In this document: positions 9,631 to 22,100 of the stretch, one piece after another
Position numbering within the stretch: the first letter of the stretch is position 1
Layout: each line of letters begins with the position of its first letter
From: Burhinus oedicnemus
Taxonomy: Eukaryota; Chordata; Aves; Charadriiformes; Burhinidae
NCBI GenBank assembly: GCA_008921705.1
Contig: VFFE01007644.1
Span: 4,429 to 68,428 of the forward strand
Reading direction: 5' to 3'
DNA: 64,000 bases
Notes under the pieces: model-generated
Database searches by the model: none
Told to the model about the DNA's origin: nothing
Seen by the model: the letters and a program-made list of their open reading frames with translations, nothing else
Position numbers and translations under genes: made by a program

Positions 9631-12600
9631 AAGTCAAATATATCCTGAAGAATCCTAGAGGAGAGGCATTTCAAAACACATTTCCGTAAAAAAAGATAGA
9701 AATGTTTGTGTTAGTTACCTACATAATATTGTTGCACCTGACCACAGATGGCCAAGGCTGTCCTGCTGTTCTTTTGGAATCACTAGTGATTTAGATTAAT
9801 GTTGTGTACATGCTGTAGAAGAAAAACACAAAGCTTAATACAGGCTTTAGCATTTTAACTGTCTTGAAAATCTTTAGAACTTTATATTATTTCTTATAGA
9901 GCAATTGCACTATGACTGTATCGCTGAAATTCCTCATTACCTCAGCACTAAAAACATGTGAGGGACAACAATCTCTTTTAAGGGCATTTCCTCATCTGAT
10001 AAAAGAAAGTTTTTATTTCCTCTTCTAGCCAAGATAACTACTAATGTAACATGGACAAAAAGACTTTTGTTCATCATTGACTTCACTGACACTAAGGGTG
10101 GAAGACCTTTTAACTGGTTGCTTGGAAGATGGTTTTAGAAACTTCTCTGCGGTGTTGGTAGGTTGTAGAGAGCTGTTGTTCAGCAGTAAGGGTTGGGATC
10201 TTTATTCCTGGATTGGAATTTGAATTTGAGTAAAGCTGAGAAGTTGTCTGAGGAGCAGAAGTTTCAAAGCAAAGTGATAAGTAACAGAATACTAAAGGGA
10301 AGCAGGAGTTGGTGAGACTTTGCTTTGCTTTTTGGAGCCACAGGTAAGGACATGGCGGAACTATATTTTCCGCTCAAGGAAATAATACTGCAAGATGCCA
10401 TTAATGTCCAACTCTTTATTGAAATGGAATTTCCTGACAAATAGTGGGAACACAGCAGAGCATTGTCAGAGCTGGGAAGTTTTGAGAAATATAAATCCAA
10501 AGGCTAGATTTGCTCATATGTTTGTAGCATCTTCTTTCCATGGTGAGAGGAAGAGGTTGTAATGGTGTCAGTTTATTGCTGATAAAGCTGTACTCCTTGA
10601 CAGAACTCCATATACTGTACTAATAATGTAAGTACAGAGAAAAAAAGTGACTCCAGAGAGGCCTGTTTTAGTATATGAAGTAAGAGCCATTGTTTTGTGG
10701 TTTTGCTTTTCTTTTGGGTTTTTTTTCTCACAGGTATACCTTAGCAATAGAAAGGGAAACTCTAATGCTAATGAGGATTTGTACGCAGGCAACAGATGAT
10801 AAAGAGGTGTCAGAGTGGGTTTCCATCGTGAGTTTCCTAAGGGACCAGTAGGAAATTAACCTAGGCAGCAGTCACAGCCAGTACATATCAGGCTCCCCCC
10901 AAATTCTCTTTGCAATAAAAGCAACCTCAGCTGTTGGCAATACCAGTGAGCTGCATAGGAGACGTAGAAGACAAATACATTGGGAATTCTGTTGTTGAAA
11001 TAATTTCGGGGGGGGGGGGTGTTTATTATCATTATTATTCTCTCTCATAACTGAAGGCTGAGACATCTTTCAAGTAGCAAAGTATTCTACGTCATCCTAT
11101 ATTCTATACATTTTTTATGATAATAATTTAAAATTAAGAATTAAATCAAGGGTTTGACACAGAATGAATCCTTTTTTTCTTTTTTTTTTTAATTTTTGTC
11201 CTCAGGCAAAAGTATCTAATACAGTTCAACACTGAGTTTCTCTCTTGGATTATTGCAGTGTCTTTTTAAAGTACAAGAAAGATCTTAGGGCTCAGAAAGG
11301 TTCCACAAAACCTTTCCATGTAAATACCATAGTGTAACATATTTTGATATATCATCTTCTTTAGATTCCAGACCAGGTAACCAAATTCAGCCACACACAT
11401 CTCTGTTTTTCAGCTGAGAATTTCAAGGCTGTCTGTGAGGTGAAGTGTGGGTCTCCTGTTGACAGCACTGAAGACTACAGGGACTTCATTAGATACAGTA
11501 TGTGTAGAAAAACAGGCATGTTTATAGATGGTATCTAGAGGAATAGCACAACAGGGAAATATTTGAGTTATGCAATGATCCTTTAGTAGGCCATCAGGAT
11601 TATCAGGATAACATGGTACATAGAGGAATAGTTTTATGTAACATTTTCCCTAATTTATTTTTTTTTAATTGACGAATTCCCTCAAGAAACTCAAGGTATG
11701 GCTATAAGACATTCAGGAACAAACATTTATGATCAACAGACTTAAATGAGGCAAGGCAGCAAATCAGAAAACAAGACTATAGGCCTAAAATATGGGGAAT
11801 CATAGGAATTGTAGGAGGTGACCAACTTTTTTGGTCTTTTGAACCCAGTACTTCCAATTGGAATAGGTGAACTACTTATGTTCCTTGATGTTGGGTAGTA
11901 GAACTTAGCTTAATAATAATGAAATTTTGATGGCATTTCTGCTGCATCATCCAACATTATAAATTGGGGGGGAATTTTGTTAAAGTTTATGACCTGATGG
12001 TTTCTATTTCACAGTAAATTATTTAACTTAAAAAAAAAACGGGGTGGGGGGGAAGCTAAATTTGCAAGTTTTTGAAATGCATTTAAAAGCATTACATCAT
12101 GTTACAGGGTGCTTGGGGCTACTTATATAGAGATATTTCTATGTTAAACAGGGAAAAGTGTGGTTAATTGGCCACGGAGAGTGTGAAAGTTGTTGCAATG
12201 GTCAGGTTGCATGAGCACAGTTTGCAGCATTCTCCAGCCATGGCTTGGCCCAAGCTGAATTTTGGAATTATGAATTTGGATGACTTTTTGGAAGTAAAAT
12301 CTTTGTTTACTTGATAACACAGTTGTCATTAGAAAGACTGAAAGCGTGCTCATGGAGCGATGAACAATTCAGGAATGTTATGCCTCCCAGATGGAAAGGT
12401 GAGACTGATCAACCAGAGACCTCCTCTCTACACCACTTCTAGGGGCATTTGTATCTAACTAACAGTCATCTGGAGTTTAGCTCTACAAATACTAGATGAT
12501 GCAGCTGGAGACATATAATGCAACTTCTGTTATATGATCAAGCACATCAATAAAAAGAAGGACTATGTGTACGTTAATCAGTCATCAAGTTAACAAAATG

Positions 12601-13343
12601 ATATTTTGGGCAAAAAAAAATAACTAAATAACTAATAGGAGAAATCAGAGATTATTTCCCGTAGAGGTAGAAAGTATTGAAGATACTGGTGAAGTATTGT
12701 CTTAAGCAGTAAATTGTTGCCTTTGATGATCAAGACAGGTGAGCTGCATAAATGTGTAAATTACTAGAATGAGTGGAGAATAAGGGTTGGTATTACCAGC
12801 AGATATCGCAAGAGCAAAAGAATACCTGTGAAAGAATATTTTTGTTATTTATAAATGTATCGAAAGAATAAAAGCTATAGAAAAAAAAAGTATTAACCTT
12901 ACAGGATACAGTTGGCATGTGATCAAATTATTATAAAGTTACCACAAATCTATTTAGGCTGGAAATTTAGAAGCTGTCTTCACAGAGAAAAAAGAAACTT
13001 CCTTACATGTACAAGTTGATTGTAATCAAAGGTTTCTGTGGATCTTTCATTAGTTTTCAGTGGTGCTTCCATCAAATGCCCTCTCTGTAACATGACTGTT
13101 GATATTTATTGCAGAGATAAGGTTTTGAAAAAGAAAAAAGGGAATGTAATGATATTGCCTCTTTGATGGGCAATGAAATGTTGTCTCCTAGAGCATGTAC
13201 ACATTGTAAAATAGTAGACATATTGGAATAATTTCAGAAAGTGTAGTCTGTAACTATTTACTTCAGTAGTGACCATACTAGACCAATATAGGACAAGAGA
13301 CTGGGCTGACAAGACAGGAATGAAAAAGACACTGCCTATAGAT
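9631..13343. other. Unique AT-rich DNA, no gene recognised
   Basis: Mostly featureless. It holds a 12-G run (11008-11019) followed by ATT repeats, a T-rich tract at about 11170-11195 and an A10 plus G-rich stretch at about 12030-12052. One exon-like open frame of about 57 codons (around 11350-11536) is discussed under findings; I do not call it a gene. Confidence 0.65.
11008..11019. repeat. G12 homopolymer
   Basis: Twelve consecutive G. Length is likely polymorphic or prone to sequencing error. Confidence 0.9.
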
Positions 13344-13588
13344 GGCCTCAAGTTGCACCGGGGGAGGTTCAGATTGGATATTAGGAAAAATTTCTTCACC
13401 AAAAGGGTTATCAGGCATTGGAACAGGCTGCTCAGGGAAGTAGTAGAATCACCATCCCTGGAGGTATTTAAAAGACACGTAGATGTGGTGCTGAGGGACA
13501 TAGTTTAGTGGTAGTTTTGGCAGTGTTAGGTTGATCTTAAAGGTCTCTTCCAACCTAGGTGAGTCTATAATTCTATGATTCTATGAAT
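13344..13588 (+). mobile_element. CR1 LINE copy D, short 3' fragment
   Basis: Only the last part of CR1 is present. The RT C-terminus reads [37 protein letters not shown], then VDVVLRDIV and a stop at 13506-13508. A 3' UTR (CTTAAAGGTCTCTTCCAACC) and two ATTCTATG octamers follow, ending at 13588. It is open throughout its length but has no enzymatic core. The C-terminus and tail match copies F and G, so these three form one subfamily. The preceding bases 13269-13343 are in frame but are not CR1-like. Confidence 0.92.
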
Positions 13589-16500
13589 TTGTGTGGCAAG
13601 AGTGATAGAAGTTCTGGGATTTTATCAGGTCAGAACTTTTGACAGCGTGAAACTTACTTATCGCTTCAGTCCTGAGTTACCTGCAGCTTGTTCAACACTT
13701 GCAGTTCCTGTACGTCACTGTTCTTCATACATCTTTACAAAAAAACAGATGCAGGATAAATAGGAGCATTCTGAATAAAGCAAGGATATTTACCAAGCCT
13801 ACTGTTATATTTTTCCCTGGGTCCTTTGCACTGGGCAATGTTCAGTGTTGAGAGTTTATGTTTTGAACAGGTAGATGAGAGAAAGTAAATTAATTTCACT
13901 GTTAGTAAGCTTTTCACTTACAGAGCAACTATATCGGTACCAGTGGTCAGTACAGAAGGCAAGGCATTTTAGACCTCCTAAATAATTATTTGGTTTGAGC
14001 AGTGACTAACACGACAAGAATAGGTAAGAAATTTTAAGTTGCATTCTTATTCTCCTAGAGGATTTACAGATTACAACAGTCCTATATGGTGAAAACAATA
14101 CTTCAGAGTTGGTCTTTCACAGTGGTTTTGTAGCGAAGTTGAACTGAAAGTAGTGACTTATCTATCTAGTCCCAGGTGAGGGTGATAATGTGGAAAAGAT
14201 GGACCATGACACTTGCAGAAGAGTGATCTTAATTGAAAAAATTTTTGTTTCTCGGGTATATTTATACAGCCTCTCCAACAACAAACACACAGAAAATGTT
14301 GCTTAAACTGTTAAGTATTTCAGTACTCCAGAAAAAATCAATTTAATGAGGAGAGACATAATTCACCTGATATTTTACGGGAAACTGACTTTCATATTTT
14401 GAATTTTTTTCTGTTTTTACATCTAGATGTAGTCAGACATGACTGACGACTCATTTTCTAGCACCACTGGAAGTATGCCATAGAACCTCCATAGAGATGT
14501 TTTCTTCCCTGAAGACACTTTGATAGATTTATATGCATGATGCAATATCATGCAGCGATATCCAAGTGTGTTGTGAAAGAGCTAGCATGGTTAGTTGGGT
14601 ATCTGAGCATTGTTCAGCCCATACTAATATATCTTGTTTCTCAGACCATTGTACTCCTGCTTCTTTGCATGGCAGTGCATTTGTCATCAAAGTACAAGGT
14701 TTCTCATGTTGTATCAAGCTGTATTTCTACTGAAAAATTCAGGTGGAGACATTGTAGCACTGAGGTCCATAATTTAGGAAAATATTATTTACAAGGGTCT
14801 CAGATAATATTTTTTGACTATTTTTGCAGTTTTTGACTTACGCAAAAGTTGGTCTTGGAATACCTTTAAAATTAAAAGCTGACCCCTGAAACAAACATAT
14901 ACAAGAGCTGATTCTGGGACAGATGATCTAGATGATGAGACTGTAAAATAATTCCAAGTGTTTTGTCCTTGACTTCAAACAAAAAGAATGTTCTACAGGT
15001 GGTGTCTTCTCTTTTGGACAAAATGTGGAGCCCCATGCTTTTTCCATCTGATCTTCTTAATTTAAAAGATAGGCTAGGACTGTCTGGCAAGTTGGATAGA
15101 GGTTATACATTCTAATTTTATCCTGTTGCATATTTTTCCTGAAGCCACAGGAATATAGGTGATTTCTGTCACACACCCCTTTAGGTACTCTCCAAATATT
15201 CCATTACTGTACCCCAATATGTTGTAAGTATCCAGATGTAATAGAAAGATGAGCATAAATTATTATGAAATTTATCAACAGCAATATTGAGCAATGACTA
15301 GAGATCTGGAATTTACTCGCAGTTCTGCTGACAGCTTTTCACAGCTCTCTGCCCCATCTTCCTTTCTTCATAAAGTTAAAATAACTATCTACTTCCATTG
15401 TAAAGTTACAGTGAGTTTTCCTGATGGAAAGTTTTGTCTGAAGGATGGGAAAAATGACAACAGTTACCTAATCACATTTCTGTTGCAGGTGCATTTCTGT
15501 GCAGGTACAGCTTCACAGGTATTACAGTTATTATGCAATAGCTGCCACATTTGTCTTTTAAAAAGTCATTGCTTTTTCAATTCAATATAGATACTCTCTG
15601 ACAAAAGAAAGTGTTAAATTACTGCTGAGTTAATGTTGCCAGTGGGTTTGAGCCCTACCCAAGGATTAGGACAGTGAAATTTAACCTTTTAAAGCCAGAA
15701 AATCTGAATTCTAGGATGTGAAGTTGTTAAACTGCCATCTTTGAGCAACGTCCTTAAAATTCCCCAATATACAGATTTACACTTAGTCTTTGCCAACAGG
15801 GTCATATTTCAGAGGAAAAAAAGCACTTTATAACATTAGGACAATACCTAACATCTTTTTTTACCTTTTAAAAGGTGTGGCTAAGTAAATTACAACGAGT
15901 TGAAGCTACCCCGATGTGGGTTACAGCTAGGAAGCAACCCCAAATATGCTCTGTTTTACAATCCCTTGATACGCTTTCCTAAGTTAAGTTGATTTTTCTG
16001 CAGGATTTTCCCTCTCACAACACTAAAAACTCCATGACAAGAAGAGGCTTGAATTTCATTGCACTGATATTGGATTAAGACACACATACACCTCTCCCTC
16101 TCCTTGAATACATCCAGTACTGGCTCAGACCCAGATCTCCTCATACTGCCAAGCTGCTCCAACTAATCCCTTCACCATTCAATATCACTGCACTTAGCAC
16201 AGTGAATCCAGCTGAAATGCGTGTGGATTTTTGCCAGCTGGGGAGGAAGAGTAGAGCCAATGCTTCAATGACATGTATTTTATCATTATTTTTCTTGATA
16301 TTCACAAGTTACGTACACATCAGCTCCTTGCTTCCTGGTTTTCAGATATCTGAAAGTCTCCGGATTAAACATTCTGGAAAGGAACATGACTGTACCGATA
16401 TTTTAAATCCTGGTAAAAGACATTTTTGACAGGCTTTTATTATGTACCACAGACTTCAGATCCGAACAAACATGATTTTGTTACATGCCAAGGTAAGTTG

Positions 16501-19500
16501 CCGAGAAACCTTTTACACAGAGTGTGGAGAAACAGGAAGGGGGATTATGTAGTTGCTTGGAGCTTCTGTACACAGTTGGGGATGTGCAAAAAGTGTGGAA
16601 TAGAGCAGAGTGAGAAGAATGCATGGGCTTCAGTAAGAAGGTAAGGTCAGAGGATGCTTTCATGATTTAAGGCTCTGGGGTTGGGATCTGAAGTAGATGA
16701 CAGACACAAAAGGTTTCTCTGTAATGCTGCTGGCAGAGAGATTATAGCTGTCTTGGGACTAAGCAGTAGAAAACAGAAACATTGTGAATACCAGAGGGAA
16801 TGAGATCAAGAACAGAATCTGCAAAAATTTCAGCAGACAGTTTAGCCGAAAAATAAAATATAGTTTTACGGATTTCTTTTGAACTTGGGGATGTCTGTGG
16901 CATTGTTTTTTATGGGGAAAGTGAATAGTTTTGTTCTCTGTCCTAAGAGAGAAGTTTGGGACTCAAGAGAGAAACATATTGCCAAACCACCAATCACCCA
17001 GCAACACATGAAAAGAGACTATGATAACTGATCAAGGATTTGGTAGGGCCTGTGGAAGCAAAAATAGAAAAAATGTTAGAGAAAAAGCATCATTCATCTC
17101 TAGTGTGGCTGTGCTGATGCAATGACATAGTACGAGGGATGATTACTGATGAGGTGATGAAACGCAGCAGGGAGCCATGAATAAAGATATCTGAAGAAAG
17201 TCATAAACATATGATTCATCAAAAAATGAGAATCCTTAGAAACATTTCAGTTTTCAAACTCTTGTGCAAGGCTTCCTGTAGGAAAAGGACTTTTTGAATT
17301 TGGAATCAAAGCAGTTCCTAGTTCCATTCTGTTAAAAAAATAAATACTCCAATTTTCACCTTGGAAAGAGACTACACAGTGAAAAAAAAGTTTTTTCAAA
17401 AAATTCATCAATGACTTTGCTGAAGTTGTCAAAGTTTATAATTTTATGAAACTGAAATACTAGATTGCCACACAGCCTGGATCATAACATACAAAGTATT
17501 GTTTTTATGCTGCAGGATAATTACAAATACGTCTCCAGTTTCTACCTGCAGGAACAGCTACTGAAATTACACAGCTGTAATTAACAGAATAACTCTATCT
17601 GATAAAACTTTTGGCTGTAAGGAGAAGAAAAAAAGGAGAGAAAGTAAAAGAGAAAAAAAATACAGATGTCTTTTAGACATTAATTTGATGGTGCACAAAA
17701 CCTTTGGAGTTCTAGATTTTACCCAACAACCCTCTAAATAACATTTTGTCTCAATACAGTTTTAGAAGTGCATGGTGGATAATAGCATGAATCTGAAAAA
17801 TTAATAAAATACCCCAGTATAGGATTTTTTTAATATTGCCTTTATTACTGTAACACAGAGGCTGCATGTGAATACAATACTTCTACAGCTGTTGTTAGGG
17901 AGCTGACTGTAGAGCTAGATCGGTGTTACCAACATTTAACCGTATAATTGGAATAGCGATGCTACACAAAAAAAAGTATTACCAGCTCTCAATGTCTGGG
18001 GATATTCCAGAGTTCTGGATAATGCCATTATTTCAGATCTGGATAATACTGCATATGCACCATAATGTGTAGTCCACTGTCCTAGGTGAGCTCATGAAGT
18101 TTGGATCCTCAACAACTTAAGCCTTTGGAATGCAGTTTTCATAACATGGTCTATGTGTTTGTTCTTTCTCATGTAAAATATCCTTCCCATGATATAATTC
18201 ATTATTTAGTAGGACATTATCAACAGCAATATTTAAATAACACTTTTCTCACCTGCAATAAAAAGAGGCCAGGTTAACTCTGGTATTGAGATGATTTTTG
18301 TCTTCAAGAGTGGCTGCTCGTCAGATGTATCTCACCCAAAACATCAAAATATTTTATTCATTTCTTATTTGTAACATCTCCTCTTCTTTAAATTCCGAAT
18401 GAAGCAAAGACAGAACATGCACAACCTAAAATTGCGAACCCCTGAGTTCACAGTATCCATTTACTAACATGGATACTTTGTACTGATACTGTGTGTTGCA
18501 TGTTGAAGTTGCAGTTTTATTTGTTATCTACCTTCTTTTAATCTGAGATAACTCCTTAATGGTATTTTTCAGTGTTGTTAACAAAGAAAAATGTGTTCTG
18601 TTTATTTTTAGATAACATGGACAAGTTCAAAGTTTCATATAGGAATAAACAGTCTTTGAGTTCATATTGCTTATATTATCTTTGGTTATTGTTCCATTTA
18701 GACATTTCAGGCAGTGCTTAAGCGTCATTAAAGTATATAGCAGACATGACTTACTGTAAAGTCATTAATAAATAAAAGCATTTTTAATTTTCCTAACCAT
18801 TAACAAGTATGAACAGAAGGAAGTGATTTAGACTTCCTACATCTCGTGAAGTATTTCTGTCTTAGGTTCTAAATTATGCAACCAATACCATAAAATTATG
18901 CAGTTATTTCCTCTCAGACCTTTGTTTATATTTCATATGTATTATGACAGCATCTAAGGAATATGAACTTCATGATAAAACTGGTGACTATTCTTAAACT
19001 CTGAAATAGCACATTTTATTACATTTTGTAAAGAAAACTTAGCAGAATGGAACATTTATTGGTTGGTATTAAAAAATCTTTTAATGATGGGAAGTATTAT
19101 TTATGTCAAAGAAAGAAATAATCCTAAAGATCCTAAATCATGGAAGTAGAAACAGAAACTAAAATCCAGGCACCCACTGAGCTTAGATTACTTTTAACAG
19201 TGACCCACGGACTAGCAGTCTTCAGAATTGAGTGTATCATCACATAAAATAGGGTGATAACAGCTGCTAAAATAAAATGGATCATGGTTGTACAGGGATT
19301 TGTAAATAATCAAGAGTACCTTAAAGAGAGTTAGTCTCACCTAACTGAGACTCATTTCTGGCACCTCCAGGGGAAGAGTGAATGCTGAGAGAATGTGCAA
19401 GTTGCTCCTTTGAATTAGCTTTCACAGATGTAGGGTAGGAGTTATTTCTAGAGGTAATCAAACCTCTAGGTCTGTTTGATCTGGTTGTGCATCATGTGTG

Positions 19501-20556
19501 ATCTGAATCAAGTAATCAAAATAAAATGTAACCGGCAGTGCATTGAAGAGGTGGATAGAAAGAGATCCATGGCCCAGCCTGCCTGGAAAATCTCATTTAT
19601 CTGTTTTGAACAATGAAGGCTTTATACTGAAAAGCCCTTTCAGGAAGGGAAGGATTTGACAGTGTTAGGGCTGTATGTTTCAGTGATTATCTATGTTAGT
19701 GCAAACTCTGAATCAAGATATGCTACACCATTATGAAGCTGAGCATGTACACACGGACTGTAGCTCAGTCAACCTCTGCATATTGACAAACTCAGCCTGT
19801 TCAGGAGACAGATCTATAAAAGGGAAAAATGTTTTGGAAATATCATCTTGCCAGTAATCACTCATTTTCAAGAGATTAACTATAACGAATACGAATTGGC
19901 CACACTCCACTTCAAAGGAATACCCACGTTTTTAAGATTCATATCTCTCAGGACCCCCCACCCACACACACTCTTTTTTTCTGATCTGTGAATTTTGCAT
20001 TGCTCTTTGAATTGTCATGTATGATTGTACCTATTTCTCTTTTGGGCAAACAGCAGTGAGGGGAAGAAAGGAACATGGCCCTTACTGATTCTTCTCCCAC
20101 ACTGCTTTTCATGCCTCTGAAAGAAAAAAAATGTGTTCCTGATTCTAATTCCTTATCTAGATAGCTGTTTGTGTGTGTATAATAATTTAGGCAAATTTCC
20201 TAGCTAATTCTAGCTATTCTATCCTGGTGAGGGGTGGTATTTATAACTTATTCGTGGTATCTAGTCCTCCTTGACATGGATGATCATCGCTGAAGATCAG
20301 ACCTCTTAATCTTCAGTGGTCTGCTGAAGCAAATGTAACACCCCAGAAGTGGAGATGCAAGAGAAGATGTCAGAAACAGAAGTCGTAGTGAAGCGAAAAC
20401 CAAGACTTCATCATGAAAATGAAATGAAATAGACAAATTGGTTTTAGCCAAAATGAGAGAATGATCCATTAACATACAAGGCTTTTAGATTCAATATCTC
20501 TGTCCACTCAGGACAGTACACTAAAAGAGGCTTCTTTTCTCTGCAGTGATCTTCAA
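13589..20556. other. Unique AT-rich DNA, no gene recognised
   Basis: About 7 kb without a recognisable gene, RNA or mobile element. Short frames are scattered at chance density. A possible 40-bp micro-exon (16453-16492) between an AG and a strong AAG/GTAAGT donor was noted, but nothing else supports it. Short CA- and A-rich runs occur near 19960 and 17600-17660. Confidence 0.65.
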
Positions 20557-22014
20557 GATAACTTTACGTCTGTTTTAACTAAACCTGATGAGATGCACCC
20601 CAGAGTCCTGAGGGAATTGGCTGATGTAGTTGCCAAGCCACTCTCCATAATATTTGAAGAGTCAGGGCAGTCAGGTGAAGTCCCTGGGGACTGGAAAAAG
20701 GGAAACATCACACCCATTTTTAAAAAGGGTAGAAAGGAGGACCCTGGGAACTACCGACCTGTCAACCTCACCTCCATGCCTGGGAAGATCATGGAACAGA
20801 TCCTCCTAGAAGCTAGGCTAAGGCACATGGAAGACAGGGAAGTGATTTGAAACAGCCAGCATGGCTTCACCAGGGGCAAGTCCTGCCTGACCAACCTAGT
20901 GGCTTTCTACAATGGAGTGACTGCATCAGTGGACAAGGGGAGAGCTACGGATATCATCTATCTGGACTTCTGCAAGGCCTTTGGCACGGTCCCCCACCAC
21001 ATCCTTCTCTCTAAGTTGGAGAGATACAGATTTGACGGGTGGACTGTTTGGTGGATAAGGAACTGGCTGTCTGGTCGCATCCAGAGGGTGGTGGTCAATG
21101 GTTCAATGTCCAGATGGATAGGGGTCACAAGTGGCATCCCTCAGGGATCCGTACTGGGACTGGTGCTGTTCAACATCTTCATCAATGACATAGACAGTGA
21201 AATCAAGTGCACCCTCAGCAAGTTTGCTGACAACACTAAGCTGAGTGGTGCGGTTGACGTGCCAGAGGGACGGGATGTCATCCAGAGGGACCTGGACGAG
21301 CTGGAGAGGTGGGCCCGAGCAAACCTTATGAAGTTCAACACGGCCAAGTGCAAGGTTCTACACTTGGGTTGGGACAATCCTTACTATCAATACAGGCTGG
21401 GGGATGATGTGATAAAGAGCAGCCCTGCAAAAAATGACTTGGGAGTACTTGTGGATAAAAAGCTGGACGTGAGCCAACAATGTGTGCTTGCAGCCCAGAA
21501 AGCCAATCGCATCCTGGGCTACATCAAAAGAACCGTGGCCAGCAGATCCAGAGAGGTGATTCTCCCCCTATACTCTGCTCTTTTAAGACCCCACCTGGAG
21601 TACTGCATCCAGCTCTGGACCCCTCAGCACAAGAAGGACATGGACCTGTTGTAGCGGGTCACAAAGATGATCCGAGGGCTGAAGCACCTCTGCTATGAGG
21701 ACAGGCTGAGAGAGCTGGGGTTGTTCAGCCTGGAGAAGAGAAGGCTCTGGGGAGACCTTATAGCGGCCTTCCAGTACCTGAAGGGGGCCTACAGGAAAGC
21801 GGAGGAGCGGCTGTTTGCAAGGGCATGTAGTGATGGGATGAGGGGCAATGGTTTTAAACTAGAGCAGGGTGGGTTTAGATTAGACATTGGGATGAAGTTC
21901 TTTACAATAAGGGTGGTGAAACACTGGAACAGGTTGCCCAGAGAGGTGGTAGAGGCCCCATCCCTGGAGACATTCAAGGCCAGGCTTGATGAGGCTCTGA
22001 GCAACCTGATCTAG
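20557..22014 (+). pseudogene. CR1 ORF2 reverse transcriptase, two nonsense codons (copy E)
   Basis: One reading frame spans about 486 codons with only two stops before the natural TAG at 22012: TGA at 20848-20850 (where Gly would be expected, before [13 protein letters not shown]) and TAG at 21652-21654 (for Glu in the DLLERV segment). After the second stop an in-frame loss of about 12 bp removes QRRA. Motifs in order are [40 protein letters not shown], motif A ([13 protein letters not shown], with Gly at the FDT Asp), motif B ([15 protein letters not shown]) and motif C as FADN (21223-21234). The catalytic core is therefore damaged by substitution as well as by stops. C-terminal landmarks [18 protein letters not shown] and LSNLI are intact. 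Confidence 0.92.
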
Positions 22015-22100
22015 TTACGGATATTCCTGCTTACTGCAGGGGGGTTGGACTAAATGACCTTTAAAGGTCCCTTCCAACCCAACATTCTATGATTCTATGA
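20557..22100 (+). mobile_element. CR1 LINE copy E, 5'-truncated or internally deleted
   Basis: Nearly the full RT plus a complete 3' end: the 3' UTR (GGTTGGACTAAATGACCTTT) and octamer tail ATTCTATGATTCTATGA end at 22100. The 5' side is unusual. Residues DNFTSVLT (20557-20580) resemble the FFASVFT segment that normally lies some 40 codons upstream, and are joined in frame to [14 protein letters not shown]. If that reading is right the element has an internal deletion; if not, CR1 starts at about 20583. It is closest to copy C. Confidence 0.93.

Noticed and set aside
16453..16492. 40-bp micro-exon between an AG and AAG/GTAAGT
   Set aside because: Too short to test by frame; a single good donor is expected by chance in 64 kb.
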